A DNA stretch of 32,558 nt from Synechococcales cyanobacterium bin59.metabat.ball.084 (GTDB taxonomy: Bacteria > Cyanobacteriota > Cyanobacteriia > Cyanobacteriales > Chamaesiphonaceae), in contig JAAFHZ010000043.1 of NCBI GenBank assembly GCA_013297675.1, positions 1 to 32,558 of the forward strand, in the 5' to 3' direction. The notes under the pieces were generated by a model. It saw only the letters and a program-made list of their open reading frames with translations. It did no database searches and was not told the origin of the DNA. Positions 1 to 7,509 of the stretch are shown piece after piece. The position numbers and the translations under genes were made by a program. The stretch's first letter is position 1. Every line of letters starts with the position of its first letter.

Positions 1-213
1 ATTCTGCCAAAATGGTAATGTGAAGTAAACAAAGTGCAAATTTGGTACAGGTCGAATTGCCAACTCTGCTTCGATCGCTGCTTTGCTTTCATCTGGTCGA
101 GTCAATACCCATACTTCATGATGATTAGCAACTTCTCGCACTACATTCCAACCAACTCCTCGCTCTGAACCCTTAGCCGGTTCACAAGAATAAGCTGACA
201 TTAGAATTTTCAT
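1..213 (-). CDS. Glycosyltransferase family 4, N-terminal fragment (cut by window edge)
   Basis: The frame is open from an ATG at 213 to the window edge, giving 71 codons with no stop. The product begins MKILMSAYSCEPAKGSERGV and continues with a VGWNVVREVANHHEVWVLTR stretch. This is the usual opening of a family of cyanobacterial GT-B glycosyltransferases, in which the short first strand and the Gly-rich loop form the acceptor-binding N-terminal Rossmann half. The catalytic C-terminal half lies outside the window, so donor and acceptor cannot be inferred. It reads in the same direction as the next gene, 34 bp away, and so probably belongs to the same leftward glycosyltransferase operon of the exopolysaccharide cluster. 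Confidence 0.8.
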   Translation of the reverse strand, partial: MKILMSAYSCEPAKGSERGVGWNVVREVANHHEVWVLTRPDESKAAIEAELAIRPVPNLHFVYFTLPFWQN

Positions 214-247
214 GGTTTTATATCCCCTAAAATATTAAACTTATGGC

Positions 248-1396
248 CTAATGTTTGTAAGCCGATTCATAAAGTAAAGATTTGTAGACTTGTACTACTT
301 GCTCGGTTGAAATTTTCCAAGAAAATTGCTTGGTTCTGGCAAGTCCTTTTTCGATATAGCTTTGACGCAACTTTGCATCGCTTCGCAAAATGCAAACAGC
401 ATCTGCGATCGCCTTCACATCTAATGGATCAACTAAAATTGCTGCATCACCAGCTACCTCCGGTAAAGAGGATACATTGGCTGAGATAACTGGTGTTCCA
501 CAAGCCATCGCCTCCAAAATTGTTAAGCCAAAACCCTCGTAAAGAGAAGGTGCAAGTAGAGCATCCGCAGCATTATAAAGGCGGCGTAGAGTAACTTTAT
601 TGGGGGAACTTATAAATGTGATTATTGATTCTAAGTCATGTAATCGAATAAATTTTTGCTGTTCTGTACTGAACTCAGATCCCACTTTCCAAAGTTTTAT
701 AGGTATCTCTCGATCGCGAAGTAAGACCAAAGCTTTTAAAATATTAGTGATGTTTTTACGCTGATGGTTGGTACCTACATTTAGCAAGCAAAAAGTACCT
801 GGTAAACTTTCATAATTATTTCTTGTGTCTTGCACTTCATTTGCTGGTAATTGATAAAATTCTTTCTCTACTCCATTTGAAACTACTACAACTTTTTCTT
901 GGGCAATTGGTAGCATTTTAGTAACGTCTTGTGCTGTGTTTGTGGATACCGCAATTACTCGATCGGCATCTTGCATTCCCCGAACAGAATATTTCCATGA
1001 AGCTAAGCTAAGAGCAGGGAAACGAGATTGATCATTAAGAATTTCTGGACAGATAAACTGCACTAAATCATGGCATGTCACGACCACGTTACGTTTCTTT
1101 TTCTTTAACCAATAAGCAACATGAGCATTGCTATGGTCGATGATATGAAAAATATCAGCTTCTAAACAACTAACAGCATAAGGATGTCGCCATAATCTCT
1201 CTATATTTTTATTGACTCCTGTACCAGAATGCCACTGATTTGTCTTATTAGTCCATGGCTTAGGTGCAATTTCAACAATATCCCAACTTGGCTGAATTGA
1301 TTTTAGCTCAGCCACTAAGTTATCTGCATATACATCCATACTTGATGATACGCCTCTTTCTCGGCGAACTATCACGATTCTTTGTGTATCAATCAT
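248..1396 (-). CDS. Glycosyltransferase family 4 (GT-B fold)
   Basis: The protein of about 382 residues is a GT-B retaining glycosyltransferase that would add a sugar from a nucleotide donor during exopolysaccharide assembly on the cytoplasmic face. The C-terminal half carries the typical LLNVGTNHQRKN strand and the EX7E motif (EGFGLTILE), followed by AMACGTPVISANVSSLPEV and the LVDPLD donor-site strand. An earlier in-frame ATG at 1408 exists, but the ATG at 1396 has a GGTG six bases upstream and starts just before the first beta strand (RIVIVRRERG), so I prefer it. Sugar specificity is unknown. It lies 34 bp from the partial glycosyltransferase downstream and 142 bp from the one upstream, all in the same direction. 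Confidence 0.88.
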   Translation of the reverse strand: MIDTQRIVIVRRERGVSSSMDVYADNLVAELKSIQPSWDIVEIAPKPWTNKTNQWHSGTGVNKNIERLWRHPYAVSCLEADIFHIIDHSNAHVAYWLKKKKRNVVVTCHDLVQFICPEILNDQSRFPALSLASWKYSVRGMQDADRVIAVSTNTAQDVTKMLPIAQEKVVVVSNGVEKEFYQLPANEVQDTRNNYESLPGTFCLLNVGTNHQRKNITNILKALVLLRDREIPIKLWKVGSEFSTEQQKFIRLHDLESIITFISSPNKVTLRRLYNAADALLAPSLYEGFGLTILEAMACGTPVISANVSSLPEVAGDAAILVDPLDVKAIADAVCILRSDAKLRQSYIEKGLARTKQFSWKISTEQVVQVYKSLLYESAYKH

Positions 1397-1538
1397 TTTA
1401 AGCACCATATATAATAATTTTCATTACTTAAAGCACATACACAGCCAATAAAAATAAGTATAAAATCTTGCGTTTTCTGTGTTCCTTCTGAGATAAATAC
1501 AGATTGTTTTTTAACCTCTCAATTTATAAATTAATATT

Positions 1539-2696
1539 CTAGTTGCTCATGTTTTGTACTAAATCTATTGCTTCTAAAAATCCAGTAGATATATTTTCAG
1601 CATCAGACATAATGTTTGCTGATTTTTCTCCCATTGTTGTAACCAACTCTGGCAAATCTAAAAATTGAGCCATGTATTTTGCTAATTGATTGGGATTAGT
1701 TGGATCATATACAAAACCATTTATATTCTCATCAACCATTTCTACTGCTCCAGCGGCTAATGAACATATTACAGGTTTACCAAAAGCCATTGCTTCTGTT
1801 AAGACCATCCCCCAGATATCATCATAAGTGGGAAAAATAAACACATCAGAAAATTTAAAATAAGCTCCTAAATGATGGTACGGAATTTTTCCTGCCCAAT
1901 TAATTTCTTGTTGCAAATCATGCTGCTGAATAAATTCTTCTAACTCCTTTTGTTGCTGCCCCTCACCCACGATTAATAAAGTAAAAGTAAGTTTCTGTTG
2001 TTTTAATTGGTAACAAGCTTCTAAGAGAGTTTTTAGACCTTTACGAGGGATGATTTGTCCTACAAACAAGAAGATTGGCCGAGGTAAAGAATCATCCAAC
2101 TGTGGGGCATCAGTTTTTGAATATTGCTGTAGAGCATTTAGACTTGGCAGCAAAAATGGGCGAGAAAAAGTTTTCTCTGGCTTAGCTTGTAAAATATCGA
2201 GAAAGTAAGATTTACTAGCCCGACTATTTATCACAAAAGCGTCAGCCACCTTCACCATCCAACGTCGTGCCTGATAGCGAATGGCTGAACAAGTATCCTC
2301 ATAAACAGCCGATCCACCCTCATAGGTTATGATCACCTTCCAATGACCTATTGGTTTAAGTATTATTGCAATAGCAGTCCAAATAGTGAAAGAATTAGCA
2401 AAAATTATTTGGGGTTGAAACTTTAATAAATGATAAATAATTTGAGGTGATGCAAAAGAAAAGCCGATCGTATAGCCGTTGAGAGTATTCTTAAATCCAA
2501 TGTACTGAGTTGAACCAATTTCTTTAACTGCAAACGTATCTTCTAACCCCCGCACAAAACCTGGCCACTGCCCCGTAAAAATAATAGTTTCAGGGAAGAT
2601 TTTAGTGAATTCACAAAGTAAATGCTGGAAAGACAGTCCTCCATTTCCCATGGTTGGCAACAACCAGGCAACTCTATGATGATCAGTTTGATTCAT
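1539..2696 (-). CDS. Glycosyltransferase family 4 (GT-B fold)
   Basis: The 385-residue product opens with VAWLLPTMGNGGLSFQHLL, a Gly-rich acceptor-domain loop. The C-terminal half has FLFVGQIIPRKGLKTLLEA, LLIVGEGQQQKELEE and PTYDDIWGMVLTEAMAFGKP. The first acidic residue of the EX7E motif is Asp rather than Glu (DIWGMVLTE), a substitution found in many GT4 enzymes. This is a normal full-length GT4 enzyme of polysaccharide assembly; donor and acceptor are not predictable from the sequence. It is part of the leftward run of four glycosyltransferase genes. Confidence 0.88.
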   Translation of the reverse strand: MNQTDHHRVAWLLPTMGNGGLSFQHLLCEFTKIFPETIIFTGQWPGFVRGLEDTFAVKEIGSTQYIGFKNTLNGYTIGFSFASPQIIYHLLKFQPQIIFANSFTIWTAIAIILKPIGHWKVIITYEGGSAVYEDTCSAIRYQARRWMVKVADAFVINSRASKSYFLDILQAKPEKTFSRPFLLPSLNALQQYSKTDAPQLDDSLPRPIFLFVGQIIPRKGLKTLLEACYQLKQQKLTFTLLIVGEGQQQKELEEFIQQHDLQQEINWAGKIPYHHLGAYFKFSDVFIFPTYDDIWGMVLTEAMAFGKPVICSLAAGAVEMVDENINGFVYDPTNPNQLAKYMAQFLDLPELVTTMGEKSANIMSDAENISTGFLEAIDLVQNMSN

Positions 2697-2746
2697 ATAA
2701 TTTGCTTCTATATTATTAATTTTAATCTTCAGTTTTAACTACAGGA

Positions 2747-3754
2747 TCAGCCCCTGCTCATCAATATTTGCTTGACTACAGGAGAAAACATCACAGCCTC
2801 AAAAGTTTGTTGAACAAAAGTAGGCTTGGGGTTATGCTCATGCAGGTAGTTGCAAAGCCATTGATACTTTGGCGTTGAGAAATTGAATGAGTTTAACCAT
2901 TTGAGTGTTTTTAACCATGTTCTTTCTCGATATCGCTCTTTTCTCGGGCGAAATAAGTGATCATGAATACAAACTATTTCTTCAAAACTGCCTAAACGCT
3001 CGGTTAATGGCATAGCATTGTGAGAGTGGATGGGATAGTTATATCCAACAGTAAAATTAAAGACTCTCTCGGGAGATGTTAAGGCGCAGATAGTTGCAGA
3101 AAGAGCCGACTGCTCATAGTACCAGTTTTCTTTGGTGATACCTGCACCCTCTGGTAAAAGCTGCTCGATCGTATTTTTCCAAGCTGTAAAAATGCCAGAC
3201 TTTCTTCTGACTGCAACCACTCCAGAATTCCAAAAAGCTCGGATTCTTTGTTGATCTACTGTTGTTGTAACAAATCGATCGAGAGCTTTTACCCCCGCAA
3301 TGCCATAAAGCCACATCCAGTAATTCTCATTTGGATCAGCAGCACCTTTTGACCCAATCATTTTATGATGCTCAGGTCGAATACCAACGTCATAATCTGG
3401 ATGTAGTCTAAACTCCTGAGGCTCGGAGAAGAACACTAAATCGCTGTCTAAGAACACTAAAATATCAGCATCTATAACTTGTTCAGCATAGGCACAGAGC
3501 AGGGGCTTATTGGCCAGTGGGTAGTTGGGATACTTAGTATTCAAAACTACTTTTTGATGCTTCACATCCATTGCTGTTAATTTATCAATGGTTTCTTGTG
3601 AAACATCATTACCTTCTCGCACCTGAAAGCTGTAAATCTGGGCATATTGAAAACTACCAGCAAATTCGCGGAAGCTTTTGACCATCAAGAGTGACTCTTG
3701 TTCAAGCTGTCCGCCTCCCTCCGTACACATAACAAACGCGATCGACTCAGGCAT
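2747..3754 (-). CDS. GT-A type nucleotide-sugar transferase-like protein
   Basis: The product of about 335 residues resembles GT-A nucleotide-diphospho-sugar transferases. It begins MPESIAFVMCTEGGG and has a DxD-type metal-binding motif in ILVFLDSDLVFF. Conserved aromatic and His positions follow (RPEHHKMIG, WMWLYGIAGV, NSGVVAVRR, CIHDHLFRP). The open frame extends upstream to an ATG at 3826, but the extra 24 residues look non-coding. The ATG at 3754 has an AGGTGG Shine-Dalgarno a few bases upstream, which decides the start. It is the first gene of the leftward glycosyltransferase operon, divergent from the methyltransferase. The specific reaction is unknown. Confidence 0.75.
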   Translation of the reverse strand: MPESIAFVMCTEGGGQLEQESLLMVKSFREFAGSFQYAQIYSFQVREGNDVSQETIDKLTAMDVKHQKVVLNTKYPNYPLANKPLLCAYAEQVIDADILVFLDSDLVFFSEPQEFRLHPDYDVGIRPEHHKMIGSKGAADPNENYWMWLYGIAGVKALDRFVTTTVDQQRIRAFWNSGVVAVRRKSGIFTAWKNTIEQLLPEGAGITKENWYYEQSALSATICALTSPERVFNFTVGYNYPIHSHNAMPLTERLGSFEEIVCIHDHLFRPRKERYRERTWLKTLKWLNSFNFSTPKYQWLCNYLHEHNPKPTFVQQTFEAVMFSPVVKQILMSRG

Positions 3755-4137
3755 AACACCACCTAATAGAGTATTTCTCAGTAATAGAAAGCACAAATAA
3801 ATCCGCACGAAATTTAGGTTATTCAATGATTAAGGAATAAACTAAACTGCTATGGAGGTGACTTAGTAAGTAGATCTTTTAAATAAATAAGGCGCATCTA
3901 TATATTAGCCCATCTGATTTAAGCAAATTATATTATTTTATACAAAATCATGCTTTATATAAAAACACATACTTTTAATGATTCGACTACTGTTTGATAT
4001 CCTAATATTCTCGGCCAAGTGTTTTCGTAGCACAGCATACATATTCTAATAATTAAAATCTTAAGCCAAAAAATAAATGGCATAAAGTAACATAACAAAC
4101 AGTTTTAGATAATCCGATAGAATAATCTCATCAAAAG
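3755..4137. promoter_or_regulatory. AT-rich divergent intergenic region
   Basis: This stretch of about 380 bp separates the leftward glycosyltransferase operon from the rightward polysaccharide block and must hold the promoters for both. It is strikingly AT-rich. No ORF, RNA gene or convincing operator is visible. There are many TATAAT-like hexamers but none with a clear -35 partner, so no individual promoter is called. Confidence 0.4.
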
Positions 4138-5085
4138 ATGTTTTTTCTACCATACAACGTTTACTACAGTAGACTGGGATCTAAGCTTGTGAAAAAATCC
4201 ATTCCTTCGCTGGCTACATTGGAACAGCTTCTGTTACCAAACGCCACTGTTTGCATCAACTCAGATAATCTTCTTGCCTCTGAAGTTCCCAGGTTTAGTT
4301 CTGCCATGGCGGCAAATAGCTATTTCTTTGGACATCCTATTTGGGGGAAAGAATACTTTGAGACTAGTCATCGTCACAATAAATTCCGCGATCGTTGGCA
4401 AGCAGCAACGGGTAGTTGGGATAACAAGGTGGTGGTAGATATTGGTTGCGGCCCAGGAAATCTCTATGCAACAATTGGTGGTTCACCGAGAGTTCTTATT
4501 GGAATTGATATTTCACCTGGAGCCTTGAAAATGGCTAAAGAATGCGGATATGTGCCTTTATTAGCAGATGCGCAAAATTTACCGTTAGCTGATGGCTGTG
4601 CAGACTTAGTGGTTGCTAATGCTACTATTCATCACTGTGATGATATGGCTAAAGCTTTGGCGGAAGCCGCGAGAATCGTTAAACCTGGAGGATTATTAGT
4701 AACCGACAAAGATGCTCAAAGCACAGCTTTAAATCTCAGTGGGCTAGGACTTTTCCTACGCAATATTCGTTTCTTCTTTTATTGGATTACTAAAAGTAAA
4801 TACTATCTATCACTAGATTACCGTATTGCAAGGCAGGCTACCGAAACTCATAATCGGAAGCCCGGTGATGGAATAACTCCAGAAATTTACTATACAACTC
4901 TTACACCACTTGGTTTTGAGGTAAACATTTTCCCCCATAATCATGATTTAGGTATTGAGGTTCTAGCTGGAGCCATTGGAAAAATGCCCTGGAGAAGAAG
5001 ACTGTTGCAGCGACTCTCTAGAATAAATCCAGATACCCCAGAAGCAGCCCAATCAATTATGTGTATTGCTCAACGGAAGGTTTGA
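4138..5085 (+). CDS. Class I SAM-dependent methyltransferase
   Basis: The 315-residue protein has a canonical class I methyltransferase core. Motif I is VVVDIGCGPGNL at about residues 98-109. The acidic strand-2 region is GIDISPGALKMAKECG, followed by LLADAQNLPLADGCADLVVA and the post-motif ARIVKPGGLLVTD. The C-terminal third has aromatic-rich helices that may bind the acceptor. It is the first gene of the rightward block and is surrounded by glycosyltransferases, so it most likely methylates a sugar, a lipid-linked oligosaccharide or a related carrier; a small-molecule substrate cannot be excluded. The ATG at 4138 lacks a strong Shine-Dalgarno, so the true start might be a few codons downstream. 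Confidence 0.82.
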   Translation: MFFLPYNVYYSRLGSKLVKKSIPSLATLEQLLLPNATVCINSDNLLASEVPRFSSAMAANSYFFGHPIWGKEYFETSHRHNKFRDRWQAATGSWDNKVVVDIGCGPGNLYATIGGSPRVLIGIDISPGALKMAKECGYVPLLADAQNLPLADGCADLVVANATIHHCDDMAKALAEAARIVKPGGLLVTDKDAQSTALNLSGLGLFLRNIRFFFYWITKSKYYLSLDYRIARQATETHNRKPGDGITPEIYYTTLTPLGFEVNIFPHNHDLGIEVLAGAIGKMPWRRRLLQRLSRINPDTPEAAQSIMCIAQRKV

Positions 5086-5216
5086 CAGTTCACGAAAAGA
5101 TTGTTTGTATTGATGATTTTGTCAGAAAATATGAAGCTTTGCGATTTGGAAAGAATCATTATAGATTTCATGAAGAGCCACTAAAAATTAATCTAAATGC
5201 CAGCATGTTTGTATGA
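5061..5216 (+). CDS. Small ORF or gene remnant joined to the next glycosyltransferase by ATGA overlap
   Basis: A frame stays open from 5022 to a TGA at 5214-5216. It overlaps the end of the methyltransferase gene in another frame, and its stop shares an ATGA with the ATG (5213) of the next glycosyltransferase. The best candidate start is GTG at 5061, giving about 51 residues; TTG at 5082 is an alternative but its purine-rich stretch is too close. The peptide (VHEKIVCIDDFVRKYEALRF and onward) has a soluble, protein-like composition, not the composition of a random frame. I do not recognise it. It may be a real small coupled gene or the C-terminal relic of a lost gene. The 4-bp overlap is the main evidence. 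Confidence 0.35.
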   Translation: MYCSTEGLTVHEKIVCIDDFVRKYEALRFGKNHYRFHEEPLKINLNASMFV

Positions 5217-6418
5217 AGAAGATTTTTCTATTAGATCATATTTCCGACGGTCATCACTCTACTTATATTAAATTCTTGGCCAAGAGCTTAATTCAATTAG
5301 ATTGTCAGGTCGTTATCTTTTTTCCTGATACAGAAGAAATTAATGCTTGGATTAGCGAGAATAATTGGCGTCAAGAAAATATTCAATGTTTGAAGTTTAT
5401 ATTGCCAGAATCAGGGAGGTTTCCCGTAGCAAAACTACGGGTTATGCTCGATACAATTACCAATTGGAGGACAACAAGAAAACATATTGAGAAAGCTATT
5501 TTGTCACTCTCTATTCAACCAGACTTAATATTTTTTGCATGGTTAGATACCTACATACGCGGAAATCTTGTTTACCCTATTATAGACAAAATATTTCCCT
5601 ATCCTTGGACTGGTTTGTATTTTCAACCTTCTCATCTTCGGTATCCGCCAAATCACTCTTGGCTCCGCTTTGGCCCATTAAACCCTTCACATATTCTAAA
5701 GTCTACTAATTGTAAAGGGGTTGCCATTTTAGATGAAGGTATTATTCATTTATTACAAGCTTCTATTGGAAATGTTCCAATACTTACTTTTCCCGACTTT
5801 ACCGACACATCTGTACCAAATAATAAATTTGAGGTGATAGATGAGATCAAGAAGAGAGCTAACAATAGATGTATAGTAGCTTCTATTGGCATTTTACAAA
5901 AACGAAAAGGATTTTTAACTCTAGTAGAAATTGCTAAAAATAATCTCTCTGATAATTGCTTCTTCGTATTTGCAGGGGAATTAGACAAGAACAATTTAGG
6001 ACAAGAAGAAATGAATGATTTTCTAGATTTCGTAAATACCAAGCCTGAGAATTGTTTTTTTTATTTAAAACGAATCCCTGACGAATCTCATTTTAATGCC
6101 ATTATCAGTGTTGCTGATATTTTATATGTTGTTTATGATTATGCTTACAGTAGTAACATACTGACCAAAGCAGCTTTTTTCAAAAAACATGTTGTCTCTA
6201 GTAATAAGTTTTGTATTGGAGAGAGAGTAAAGCAATACTCACTTGGTCTTACTGCTAGCCCAAACGTGACAGCAGAAAGTGCCTTTGCAATAAATGAACT
6301 ATCCCAACAAATTCAAAATGGCTTGGTAAATTTTTCTCCCAAATTTCAACAATATCAACAGATGCATTCGGTAGAAAAACTCTGCTCTCAAATGCAGCGC
6401 CTTATATTTGATATCTAA
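5213..6418 (+). CDS. Glycosyltransferase (GT4-like, paralogue of the gene at 15626)
   Basis: The 401-residue protein begins with IFLLDHISDGHHSTYIKFLA, where the Gly-His-His loop after strand 1 marks a distinct GT-B subfamily. A nucleotide-binding half follows with VASIGILQKRKGFLTLVEIA, FVFAGELDKN and a C-terminal SSNILTKAAFFKKHVVSSNK block. It resembles the product at 15626-16900 along its whole length (GGHHGIYIQHL, LFGALDERKGVYQLLE, SGILLLAAAAGKPVLSSNYG), so the two are paralogues. The EX7E motif is not evident in either; the region around it is replaced by the SxILxxAA block. The ATG at 5213 overlaps the stop of the preceding small ORF. Sugar specificity is unknown. Confidence 0.8.
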   Translation: MKKIFLLDHISDGHHSTYIKFLAKSLIQLDCQVVIFFPDTEEINAWISENNWRQENIQCLKFILPESGRFPVAKLRVMLDTITNWRTTRKHIEKAILSLSIQPDLIFFAWLDTYIRGNLVYPIIDKIFPYPWTGLYFQPSHLRYPPNHSWLRFGPLNPSHILKSTNCKGVAILDEGIIHLLQASIGNVPILTFPDFTDTSVPNNKFEVIDEIKKRANNRCIVASIGILQKRKGFLTLVEIAKNNLSDNCFFVFAGELDKNNLGQEEMNDFLDFVNTKPENCFFYLKRIPDESHFNAIISVADILYVVYDYAYSSNILTKAAFFKKHVVSSNKFCIGERVKQYSLGLTASPNVTAESAFAINELSQQIQNGLVNFSPKFQQYQQMHSVEKLCSQMQRLIFDI

Positions 6419-6563
6419 TTACAGAAATTCGCTTTAAACTAAGCTCTTTAACTATTTTTAATAGTATTTAATTTCTATTTCTAGAGCCAAGATCTCAAAA
6501 GACTATTGCAGTAAATTAAAAATATAAGCTATCCCATACTTGAAAATCAAAATGGAGACCAAT

Positions 6564-7337
6564 ATGATTGAAAATACATTGACTAAACCCAGTTTTAAAG
6601 ATGTTGCAGCAATAGTGACTGCAATGACTGATGCTGAACAACCATTTATCTTTCAAACTTTGGAATCAGTACTAGCAGATATTAACATTGGCCAAATTAT
6701 TCTTTGCGTTGAAGAGAATAATTCCTGGGTAAACGCTACGATTGCCAACTTAGCTGGTGATCCTCGCTTATTAGTAGTCAGAATGCCAATGGCTTTTCTA
6801 GGAGAAGTTCGTAACAAAGCATTAGAGCATGTAAGTATGCCGTGGGTCGCGTACTGTGATGGCGATGATATTTGGTGTAGTAATAAGACCCAAGTACAGA
6901 GATCTTGGGCAGATAATAAGGGTAATGATTTTGTTGGTGCAGATCACTACTTAGTAAATGAGCATGGAAAAATATGTGCTTTTGCTTTTGCCCGCAATAT
7001 TCCGATGCCTTCATCTTGGTTAGTGCGCACCACAATTATGAGGCAATATCCATTTGAAGGATCACTAGCTACTGCTGAAGATGGTGAATGGTGGATTCGA
7101 ACAAATGACTTAGTTAATAAAGCCAGATGCCCAGAGATGCTGTTGAAATATCGAGTGCGTTCTGGTAGCCTAAGTTCTAAAGCCGTATCGAAGAAAAGAA
7201 AAGCAAGGGTAGTAGAACTTGCAAACCTACCTATTTTAAGAGCAATTATTATCTTTTTTAGCTGGTTTATTTGGCTGTTTACAAAACGTGAAAGGTATAT
7301 TTGGCTTGAAGAATGGAATCAGCAACTGCATACTTAA
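6564..7337 (+). CDS. Glycosyltransferase family 2 (GT-A)
   Basis: The product of about 257 residues is a GT2-like inverting glycosyltransferase. An N-terminal VAAIVTAMTDAEQPFIFQTL is followed by a DxD-type metal site in WVAYCDGDDIW and by the acceptor-region motif ATAEDGEWWIRT, where ED would hold the catalytic base. The last 50 residues include a hydrophobic segment (AIIIFFSWFIWLF) and a basic stretch, suggesting membrane attachment. The open frame begins with TTG at 6540 and has ATG at 6552, but the ATG at 6564 has GGAG exactly six bases upstream and is the best start. It sits between a glycosyltransferase and the Wzc-like gene in the same direction. Confidence 0.82.
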   Translation: MIENTLTKPSFKDVAAIVTAMTDAEQPFIFQTLESVLADINIGQIILCVEENNSWVNATIANLAGDPRLLVVRMPMAFLGEVRNKALEHVSMPWVAYCDGDDIWCSNKTQVQRSWADNKGNDFVGADHYLVNEHGKICAFAFARNIPMPSSWLVRTTIMRQYPFEGSLATAEDGEWWIRTNDLVNKARCPEMLLKYRVRSGSLSSKAVSKKRKARVVELANLPILRAIIIFFSWFIWLFTKRERYIWLEEWNQQLHT

Positions 7338-7509
7338 GATAATACTTATAGCCAGTTTTAATCAGATCGGGACATGACCTGTCGAATATCTTAGAATGTT
7401 TTCCTGGACGAGATGTAAGTTGAACTGAGAATAAGAGGTTGTATTCCTAGTATTTAAAGTCAAACATAGAAAATCACACAACTTTTTAACAACTTTAGGA
7501 ATGCTATAG

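Noticed and set aside
3755-4137. RNA gene in the AT-rich intergenic region
   Set aside because: No tRNA-like clover-leaf, conserved loop or stable stem is visible; composition alone is not evidence.
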